35,851 bases of DNA from Alphaproteobacteria bacterium (GTDB taxonomy: Bacteria > Pseudomonadota > Alphaproteobacteria > RF32 > CAG-239): positions 1 through 35,851 of the forward strand of contig JAGASU010000003.1 in the NCBI GenBank assembly GCA_017621635.1, written 5' to 3'. Positions 27,459 to 35,851 of this stretch are shown here, piece after piece. Position 1 is the first letter of the stretch, and each line of letters begins with the position of its first letter. The notes under the pieces were generated by a model. That model did not search any database, had not been told where the DNA came from, and was given only the letters and a program-made list of their open reading frames with translations. The translations under genes and the position numbers were made by a program.

Positions 27459-28571
27459 ATGAGTGATGATAAACAAGGTCTGGATTCTTTTTTAACAACA
27501 GAAACCTCAGCCCCTAAAGAAGAGAGTCAGGCGGTAAATTTGGAAGACGAATTTGCCAAATTGTTAAATAATTTCATTACCGATAATGCTGAAAATAAAG
27601 AAGTTACCCAACCGGAACAATCATCAACACCGGCAACAGGAGGTTTGGAAGGTTTTATTAGTCAACCTCAGCAGGAGGCTCCGACAACAAGCGGTCTGGA
27701 TGGTTTTATCAGTCAATCTCAGCCGGAGGCGACCGGACTTGACAGCTTTTTAACCCCGTTCGAAGAAAAACAACCAACCCGTAATGAAGCTCCCGTCCAA
27801 GAAACGCAATCACTTGACACACTCATAACAAATGTAGAAGTTCCTGCTCCGGTAGCGGTAAGTGAAACAGAAAATTCCGAAAACCCGATGCATTCGGAAG
27901 AACAGGAATTAGCTCGTGCCGTAACAAATTTTCAAGACGGTGTTTATGCTTTGGCAGATAAAAAAAATTTGAAAATGCCGCAAACCGACTATACAAATGA
28001 AATGCTTATTCCCAACTATAAACCGAGTGTGGGTAAAAAAATAGCTCAATATCTCTTAGCTTGTTGGGACCTGATTAATAAATATGATCCTGAAAATATG
28101 AGCCGCCTGTCTCCGGAGGCAAATGATGAGGAATATTTAACTTTTGCCGAGAGTCTGAGCGATACGGATATGCAATTGTCGATTATTTCGTATGTCGAAA
28201 TCCTGATTAATATGGAAATTTGTGAAGTTCAATACGAACAAAAGAGAGAACTGGCTCTCAAAAACCGGATAAAAAAGGAACTTTATGAAGAGTATATGGA
28301 ATTGCAGGAACGTAAAAATACTTTCAAGCAAAAATTAAAAGAAAAAAACTTTCCGATAGATACCGATAAATTAATAGATAATTATTTCCGCGCCGCCCAA
28401 AAAGATGCGGAAGGAGCTTTTCAGGCGCTGACTAAAAATCCGGCAATGTTTTCACCGATACAATTTGAAAAAATGCATCCCCGCTTTTTCGGCTTAATAA
28501 AAGTTACACCGGAAGACGGCATAAAAGCCAACCAAAAAATCGGCGAATTTATCAAAAAACTTAAAGTTTAA
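27459..28571 (+). CDS. Acidic soluble protein with repeated GL(D/E)xF motifs, unknown function
   Basis: I do not recognise the family. The 370-residue product has no signal or membrane segment. The N-terminal 130 residues are acidic, Gln/Pro/Ser-rich and probably disordered, with five copies of a short motif: GLDSFLT (residue 7), GLEGFISQ (62), GLDGFISQ (79), GLDSFLT (93) and a weaker SLDTLIT. The C-terminal part (about 145-370) is helical, with a coiled-coil-like stretch (about 250-300), ending in a basic tail. GGAG is located 6 bases before the ATG. It is 88 bases ahead of the next gene, in the direction of the coupling ATPase. The motif repeats suggest multivalent docking; a T4SS substrate adaptor is one idea. 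Confidence 0.7.
   Translation: MSDDKQGLDSFLTTETSAPKEESQAVNLEDEFAKLLNNFITDNAENKEVTQPEQSSTPATGGLEGFISQPQQEAPTTSGLDGFISQSQPEATGLDSFLTPFEEKQPTRNEAPVQETQSLDTLITNVEVPAPVAVSETENSENPMHSEEQELARAVTNFQDGVYALADKKNLKMPQTDYTNEMLIPNYKPSVGKKIAQYLLACWDLINKYDPENMSRLSPEANDEEYLTFAESLSDTDMQLSIISYVEILINMEICEVQYEQKRELALKNRIKKELYEEYMELQERKNTFKQKLKEKNFPIDTDKLIDNYFRAAQKDAEGAFQALTKNPAMFSPIQFEKMHPRFFGLIKVTPEDGIKANQKIGEFIKKLKV
27642..27740 (+). repeat. Tandem imperfect repeats encoding the GL(D/E)GF motif
   Basis: Units starting at 27642 and 27693 (51-base step) are nearly identical at DNA level over 35 bases; a third, more diverged unit starts at 27735. The steps are multiples of three, so the frame is kept. This points to a recent in-frame duplication. 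Confidence 0.7.
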
Positions 28572-28578
28572 ACTATTT

Positions 28579-28607
28579 TTGACAAAATAACCGATTTAAA
28601 GTAGACA
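28579..28607 (+). promoter_or_regulatory. Candidate internal promoter before the 513-residue gene
   Basis: A perfect TTGACA (28579-28584) is followed after 17 bases by TAGACA (28602-28607, weak); GACAAT two bases on is an alternative. It lies about 55 bases upstream of the ATG at 28660, in the 88-base gap. Confidence 0.35.
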
Positions 28608-28659
28608 ATCTCGGGTTTTTGTGTTACCATACAACAAAGGTTCAAGATAGGAGGCTGCA

Positions 28660-30201
28660 ATGGCTGAAGAAAAAAAAGATGTTTTTGCTGAATTTGAAGA
28701 AGAAAAAGAAAAAATAAAAAAAGAAGCTTATGGATATGCCGGCAAAGAGGATAACGAAAATAACACGACGTCTTCGGCTGATGAGGGCAATGATTCTGAT
28801 AAGGATGATAGCGCCCCTGCACCTGAGGATAATTCAAATGAGGATAACACGCCGCCGGCTCCCTCGCGTGCGCCGGATGGCGAATCTCACGCCTATGATG
28901 ATTTAGACCTAAATCAAATGGGGAAACCTCAACAAGAAACCTCCTCAGGCAAAGCGTCATCAAAAGGAAATTGGCCCAAAGCTCCGGAACATAAAAAATC
29001 AGGAAAAGGCGGTGGCGGTAAAGACATAATGGAACTCATTTGGAATGAGTTTATTCTGGGCTTTTATGACTGGGTGATTGATACGGCTGTCGATACCGTT
29101 TTAGATTTTGCCGACTGGGTTCTTTACAAACCATTCGCAAACAATGAAAACAAGCCGGATAAGTCCAAAGAATCTGAGAAAAAAACAGCGTTTGATCTTG
29201 GAGATGAGTTAATTGCCAAATATTCTCAAAACGCTCAAAAAGGCAAAGAATTGTTTGAGCAGGCGCATGGCGAAATTTTAGAAAATATAAACAGAAATCA
29301 AGCCGGGATGGCTCCTGAATGGAAAATCTGGAAAAATGAACCGCCGTTTTTTACCAAAGTTTTGGATTTAGCTCAAAAAGCCAAAGAAAATCCGAATTCT
29401 CCTGAAGCCGCTAAATATGCTCGTTTTATAAAAGCGCCTGAAATTATGGATTCTATGTTTAAAAAAGAAATATTGCTGCGCAAGATGTCGGTCGGCTTAG
29501 CCGCAATAGATGAAACTTTGAATGCGGATGAAAAAGCCTTGCCACCAAAAGTATCAAGCGAGTTAATTGTAATGAAAAAAGCTTTAGAAAAACAGAAAGA
29601 TCCTGAAAAGTTAAAAGAAAGCTTAAAAAAATCAATTGAAGCAATAACACCTTTACTGAAAATTGAAAGGCCGACAGATAAAGTGATTGCTGAAAAAATA
29701 AGCAATATGGTGCAAGTTATTTCAGACCCGACAACGGATTTGGAGGTGTTAACCAGAGATATCGGTAAAAATTTAAATGAAGCAAATGAGGCAATAAAGA
29801 AAAATAAAGAGATGAATCCGCAAACAAATATTGAGAATAGCAGCAAAGGCTATTACGAAGATTTGATGAGCAATATTGATAAAATCCAAAAAACTTACGC
29901 AAATGATCCTGAGAAAGCCAAAGCAACTGTTCATGATTATATGGTTTCGGTCACAGAAGCAATTAAAACGGCTAAAACGGACACGGATTCATATTTATCA
30001 GCCAATACGTTAACCTCTAAGCCGCATAAGAAGAAAGCCCGAGAAAGCCTGAAAAAAGCAACCGCCTCCATAAATAGCTTTATACTGGAAGGTGGAGAAA
30101 TCGGAGGAAAGCCAAGAAGTCCGGAACAAGCCCAATCTCCGTTAACGGGCGATAAATACAAAATTTTTAAAGCTGTAAAAGACTACGGATTAGGAGCTTA
30201 G
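28660..30201 (+). CDS. Large acidic/helical cytoplasmic protein, unknown function
   Basis: I do not recognise the family. The 513-residue product has a highly charged N-terminal region (1-120; Glu/Lys then Asp/Asn/Pro-rich, probably disordered). It is followed by an amphipathic aromatic segment (about 124-152, IMELIWNEFILGFYDWVIDT) that could touch a membrane or a partner. A long all-helical part (about 170-490) has many Lys/Glu heptads. No signal peptide. GGAGG lies 5 bases before the ATG. It ends 1 base before the next gene, so it belongs to the coupling-protein operon. Its size and helix content fit a scaffold or adaptor; no catalytic motif is visible. Confidence 0.75.
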   Translation: MAEEKKDVFAEFEEEKEKIKKEAYGYAGKEDNENNTTSSADEGNDSDKDDSAPAPEDNSNEDNTPPAPSRAPDGESHAYDDLDLNQMGKPQQETSSGKASSKGNWPKAPEHKKSGKGGGGKDIMELIWNEFILGFYDWVIDTAVDTVLDFADWVLYKPFANNENKPDKSKESEKKTAFDLGDELIAKYSQNAQKGKELFEQAHGEILENINRNQAGMAPEWKIWKNEPPFFTKVLDLAQKAKENPNSPEAAKYARFIKAPEIMDSMFKKEILLRKMSVGLAAIDETLNADEKALPPKVSSELIVMKKALEKQKDPEKLKESLKKSIEAITPLLKIERPTDKVIAEKISNMVQVISDPTTDLEVLTRDIGKNLNEANEAIKKNKEMNPQTNIENSSKGYYEDLMSNIDKIQKTYANDPEKAKATVHDYMVSVTEAIKTAKTDTDSYLSANTLTSKPHKKKARESLKKATASINSFILEGGEIGGKPRSPEQAQSPLTGDKYKIFKAVKDYGLGA

Positions 30202-30202
30202 A

Positions 30203-30694
30203 ATGAAAAAAATCAAGAAATTATTTCGTTTTTGTTTTATCAGTGTACTCGTTTTAATCGTTTTCCTGTTTTTGGGGCGGATAATTTTTCGCTTATTGTG
30301 GAATTTTGATATTTTGAGCGCTGTATCATACCAAAAAATGCAAAATTACTGGGAAAGCGGCGGGGTTTTTAACACATTTAAAGATTGCAGTCTTTTAGGC
30401 TCATTGCTGTTATTCCCGATAATTTGGCTCCATGCCAGCTATAAACTCTATAAATATGGCTTGGGTAAGTTTTTAACCCGACCGATTATTTTGCTCTATC
30501 GCAGATTAACTCGGCCGAAAGTTATGGAAGTTGAACACGTTTCAATAAAAAATATGGGTTCGAAAGATAAAACGTTGGATGAAATTATTTCTGAAAAATT
30601 AAAATCAGAAGGAAAACAAGGCAGTTCGGCGCACTTGTCAAAGGATTTGCGCAAACAAATTGCTGCAAAAATCGGAGAAAATGAAAAACAATAA
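30203..30694 (+). CDS. Two-TM membrane protein of the coupling-protein operon (short paralogue)
   Basis: The 163-residue product has two membrane segments (about residues 11-32 and 64-82) and a cytoplasmic basic tail (98-163). Between them lies the sequence WNFDILSA...YWESGGVF. It shares this whole layout with the next gene's product: WxFDI at residues 33-37, W at 50 followed by (E/N)SG, P at 72, and YRxLT at the exit of the second segment. The two are clear tandem paralogues. The start follows the previous stop by 1 base. Function unknown; membrane partner of the ATPase is the inference. Confidence 0.75.
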   Translation: MKKIKKLFRFCFISVLVLIVFLFLGRIIFRLLWNFDILSAVSYQKMQNYWESGGVFNTFKDCSLLGSLLLFPIIWLHASYKLYKYGLGKFLTRPIILLYRRLTRPKVMEVEHVSIKNMGSKDKTLDEIISEKLKSEGKQGSSAHLSKDLRKQIAAKIGENEKQ

Positions 30695-30738
30695 TTTATT
30701 GTTAACTAATAGGAGCCTATAATAAATAATAAAAAACC

Positions 30739-30742
30739 GGAG
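30739..30742 (+). promoter_or_regulatory. Ribosome-binding site of the TTG-started gene at 30749
   Basis: GGAG with a 6-base spacer to TTG (30749). A second AGGAG at 30711-30715 has a 6-base spacer to an in-frame ATA (30722), which would be an unusual start. The alignment with the preceding paralogue starts in register from the TTG, which favours it. Confidence 0.5.
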
Positions 30743-30748
30743 AATAAC

Positions 30749-32038
30749 TTGAAACCACTGCTAATTATAATAAAAACTCTGATAATCGGCTACCTGTGGA
30801 GCATTATCTTCATAGATGGCATCAGGGTTCTTTTGTTAATAAATTGGCATTTTGACATCTTTTTGAGACAACATTGGGACTTGCTGAGCTATAAATGGAA
30901 TAGCGGAGCAGGGGTTAGCAATTCCGAACTGGGCTTTTTCTTAATTATTGTCAGCTCAATACCATTATGGCTGGCGGGCTGGGTCGGGTTATGTCTTGTC
31001 AAATGGCAGCGTTTGTTCAAAAGGATATTCTTCAGCCCGTTATATCTCTATCGCAAATTAACCTTAAAAACCAAACCGCCGGTTGTGGTTAAGAAAAAAT
31101 CTGTTACCGAAGAAGTCAAAACCATCAAAAAGACGCCGATTATTAAAAAAGCGCCGATAAAAAGACCGCCGCTCCCTTCGGCAACCTTATTGCAATCAAA
31201 TATAAATAACAATTTGTCTGCCTCTCGGCCGTCAACATCTTTTCAGGCAAGCAAGAAAAATCCGGAAATGCCTGAAAATCACGCTTTGTTTAATTTTGAC
31301 GATGATGATTTCGATTTGGATTTTGATTTTGACTCCAAACCCGAACCGGAGAAAATTCCGTCTGCTCTGGCCGTGGATACCCCTAAAACCATAGAAATGG
31401 AACAAACAATACCGCCGCAAAAAGAAAAAACACCGCCGGCTCCTAAGGCGGAAAATAAAGCTCAAACAAACAACAATAAAAAAGAAAATCCAAATCAAAA
31501 CAAAAATAAATCACCGGAAGCTGCCCCGATCAAAGAATCTCATACCCCCGTTTTAGATGTTTTAAAACAAAAAGGATTTGACATAATCCCGAGCGCTATC
31601 ATCAAAAATACCACCATCGATTATGTTGCCGTATCAAAAGACCAGTTGCTGTTATGTTTGGTCGATAAAGAATCCGGCGATTGGCTTGCCGACGAAGAAA
31701 AGTTTAATGACGAAGAGCCGCTATGGTTCTCTGAAAGCAGTCACCGGATTTCTCCTGTCCGTAAAATTGATTTGGCTCGGGATATCCTTAAAACGAAACT
31801 TGCCGTTGCTGATATGAATTTTGAAATTCTGTCTTATGTGGTTATTCAGGCCGGAAATATTATCAATGCGGAAGATATGTTTGAAATATGGAATACAATG
31901 AACATCCACGTTACGAGAATAAACCGTGGCAGTCCGAAAGAAATTCATCTGTTTTCCAAAGCAGTTGATAGCTGCGAAGAAAAAACAGATAAAAACACAT
32001 TGGAAAAACTGAAAAAACTTATCAGAAGTTTGGCTTAA
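30749..32038 (+). CDS. Two-TM membrane protein with acidic linker and C-terminal cytoplasmic domain (long paralogue)
   Basis: The 429-residue product shares its first 110 residues with the preceding gene (two membrane segments, about 5-31 and 62-84). A basic, Pro-rich stretch (105-150) follows, then a very acidic tract (DDDDFDLDFDFD, about 186-200), a Lys/Asn/Gln linker to 265, and a compact alpha/beta domain (about 268-429) with LDVLKQKGFDII, TIDYVAVSKDQLLLCLV and LSYVVIQAGNIIN strands. I considered a nuclease-related fold, but no complete catalytic set is visible. TTG is used as start. In size and layout it recalls Legionella DotM (membrane anchor plus soluble domain beside the coupling ATPase); this is analogy only. 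Confidence 0.7.
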   Translation: MKPLLIIIKTLIIGYLWSIIFIDGIRVLLLINWHFDIFLRQHWDLLSYKWNSGAGVSNSELGFFLIIVSSIPLWLAGWVGLCLVKWQRLFKRIFFSPLYLYRKLTLKTKPPVVVKKKSVTEEVKTIKKTPIIKKAPIKRPPLPSATLLQSNINNNLSASRPSTSFQASKKNPEMPENHALFNFDDDDFDLDFDFDSKPEPEKIPSALAVDTPKTIEMEQTIPPQKEKTPPAPKAENKAQTNNNKKENPNQNKNKSPEAAPIKESHTPVLDVLKQKGFDIIPSAIIKNTTIDYVAVSKDQLLLCLVDKESGDWLADEEKFNDEEPLWFSESSHRISPVRKIDLARDILKTKLAVADMNFEILSYVVIQAGNIINAEDMFEIWNTMNIHVTRINRGSPKEIHLFSKAVDSCEEKTDKNTLEKLKKLIRSLA

Positions 32039-34231
32039 ACTAATTATTAGAGGAAAAAATGGTAAAAGAAAGAGGAAAAGAGTGGGAAGAATATGACAAC
32101 GCCGTCCGTTGGATGACAATAACGTTTTTCATAGCGTTAATAGTTACGGCGGCATTGGCTTATCTGGCTCAACCGTTAGCTTTTTTGGTTCAAAAAGGAA
32201 TTTCTAAAGAAAGTATGGATTTGGTTATCCGTTTTGTTAAAAAATCTTTGGTTGATCCCGGCTTTCTTTATGATCGCTATGCCAAATGGTTTCGCCAAAT
32301 CTATCGTTATAACGGAGAATTTAAATTAAGCTTGTGGCTGCCGATTCTCCCGTTTATTTCCTTTCCGGTAATCTTATTGGTTGGCGGGGTGAAATGTCCG
32401 TATCGTTTTCAATCAAATGTCCACGGTTCGGCGCATATTGCCACTCTGCGAGATATTCAAAGAATGCCGCTGTTGGGATTTGACGGTTTTTGTCAGGTTG
32501 TCGGGCGGTTTGAAGGCAAAATGTTGAAATTAAAAGAAACATTATCAACCCTATGCTGCGCTCCTCCGGGTACCGGTAAAACTGCCGGTGTGGTTATTCC
32601 GACAATTTTTAACTCAGAGGGCTTAAGTATTATCGTAAACGACCCGAAACCTGAGTTGTGTTTTAGTACAACCGGTGCAAGAAACAAAGTCGGACCAGTA
32701 TTTGTTATTAACTGGGGACGTGAAGATAACCCTGAAACCGGAGAATACTATCCGAGCTGGAATCCGCTATCCCCCGGCGCGTTACCTGCTCCGGGGCCGG
32801 AACGTGATTTGTATGTCGATTCAATGTGCAATACGTTGGTGGAAGACCCGAAAGGCGGAGCAGACCCTCACTGGTCAAAAACCGGTCGAAGCGCTTTGTG
32901 CGGTTTTATTCACTTTGTGGCTTCAAAATGTGAACGGGCGCTGGCAAATGAGAAATTTATTCAAAAAATCTATGAAGGTTCAATGACAGCCCAAGATAAA
33001 GCCGAGCTTATCCGCTATTATGAAGATATGAGTATCGGTGGTTTACGGGCAAACGCAGCCAAAGCCATTCAGGACTTGCAAAGCGATAATTTAACCATTG
33101 AAAATTATCTCCCCATCGGCACTTGGAATTTGTTGCCCGAAAAGTGGATTAACCACGAACCGTGTATGGCAATGATTTTGGAGTGGATCACAACTTCGCA
33201 AATTGAGCAGACCAATGAAATTAAGCGTCGTTTGGAAGAAGGCGACCAAATGGCTGCTATGGCCGATCCGATGCGTGATTTGCTTGATGCCGCGGTGGAA
33301 GAAGCCAACAACTATGGTTATTCCCGCCGTTGTGTGACTGAGCTTAGCGCTTTAAGTGCAATGCCGGATAAAGAGCGTGGTTCTGTTATGTCAACAGGTT
33401 TAACCGGTATCGGTATCTTTAAAAACTCGGCTGTTGTTGCCAGAACAAGTTTTTCTGACCTGAAGTTTAAAGATTTGCGCGGAATGAAAGACCCTGTTAC
33501 CGGCGAGTGGAAACCGATTTCGGTTTATTTGTCCGTAAACCAAACCGACGCGCAGGCCTTAAACCCGATTAGTGCAACGTTTGTGGATTTGATGAGTGCG
33601 TATTTGATTTCTAATCCGCCGAACTTTGTGAACAAAACCGACGGCAAAATGGGGCCGTTCCCTGTATTGTTCGTGCTCGACGAGTTTCCGCAAATGCCGA
33701 AATTAAAAGCGGTTATTGACGGACCAGCGGTCGGACGTGGTCAAAAAGTGTCATATCTGCTTATCGGACAAGACTTAGGCCAAATTTCCGGCAAATATGG
33801 TAAAGATGACCTTGAAACTGTAATTTCTACCACGGCTTGCAAAGTTATCTTGTCACAAAACAACGAACAGACAGCACAGCGTTTCTCTAAAATGATTGGT
33901 AACAAAACCGTTCAGACAACTTCATTTTCAAGAAGCGAAGGCGGCATAAACAACAAAGACTTTAACCCGTTTGCCAAAAACGTAAGCTATCAGCTGCAGG
34001 GCGTTTCAGCCATTAGCTCAAATGATTTGCTGAGTTTGCCGATGTTAAAGCAGGTTGTTTTAATGCAAGGGGCGATTGAAACGCCGATTATGGCTGACGC
34101 ACCGCGTTTTTATCTTGATAAAAAAATGCTGGCACAGTCTAAAATACCGCATTCTGCATGGGTGCCTGACTGGATTGTAGCCCAAAGGGCAGATGAAAAT
34201 GAAGATATCTTGTCTAAATTAGGGATAGATT

Positions 34232-35851
<1,620 letters not shown>

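Noticed and set aside
28568-28963. Minus-strand open frame rich in His/Pro
   Set aside because: It is the shadow of the acidic, low-complexity start of the 513-residue gene.
30722-30724. ATA as start codon after AGGAG
   Set aside because: The spacing is good, but TTG at 30749 also has GGAG at 6 bases and gives an N-terminus in register with the paralogous gene.
31545-32038. PD-(D/E)XK or NERD-type nuclease domain
   Set aside because: A central Asp and strands are compatible, but I cannot find the full catalytic set, so no nuclease call is made.

Overview
The window is one continuous piece of AT-rich chromosome from a Gram-negative bacterium, most likely an uncultured alphaproteobacterium. 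Evidence: an lpxC-bamD-recN cluster, an FzlA-like glutathione-S-transferase-fold protein with the C-terminal tail YADLDF, a family-4 uracil-DNA glycosylase of the 'NVLPWRPPGNR' type, an RpoH with a clear RpoH box, TolQRA and a NodT-type efflux lipoprotein. The low GC suggests a host- or gut-associated lineage; that part is inference. TAA, TAG and TGA all end genes, so the standard bacterial code applies. I see no tRNA, insertion sequence, integrase, attachment site or CRISPR array.

Layout. (1) 1-208: end of an OmpR-type response regulator, tail to tail with tolQ-tolR-tolA (2415-209, minus). (2) 2538-4400, minus: a small membrane protein with a good promoter and terminator, then two tandem exported proteins that share a four-cysteine pattern. 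(3) 4491-9401: uracil-DNA glycosylase, a divergent TPR lipoprotein, glmM with an Asn-rich insertion, and an outer-membrane barrel. (4) 9577-13297, plus: RNase P RNA followed closely by lpxC, bamD and recN. (5) 13303-17345, minus: a ParA/TadZ-like protein with a degenerate P-loop, a membrane-anchored J-domain/SH3 protein, tgt and a LOG-family protein. (6) 17457-19569, plus: a solute-binding-like protein, fzlA and a lipoprotein. (7) 19584-25314, minus: a tripartite RND efflux operon whose pump gene is cut by one in-frame TGA. (8) 25382-27359, minus: rpoH and rluD. (9) 27459-35032, plus: six genes around a VirD4/TraG-type coupling ATPase. (10) 35013-35851, minus: the C-terminal part of ligA.

Region 9 is the best candidate for an undescribed system. 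It holds a soluble protein with repeated GL(D/E)xF motifs, a 513-residue acidic/helical protein, two mutually homologous two-TM membrane proteins (one with an added cytoplasmic domain), the ATPase, and an overlapping multi-TM membrane protein. No relaxase, VirB4, VirB11 or channel gene is present. The set resembles in outline a type IV coupling complex such as Legionella DotL with its partners, but I recognise none of the partners. The paired cysteine-patterned exported proteins in region 2 are a second unrecognised family.

Most other genes are housekeeping: envelope maintenance (Tol, LpxC, BamD, GlmM), DNA repair (UDG, RecN, LigA), RNA processing and modification (RNase P, Tgt, RluD), heat shock and efflux.
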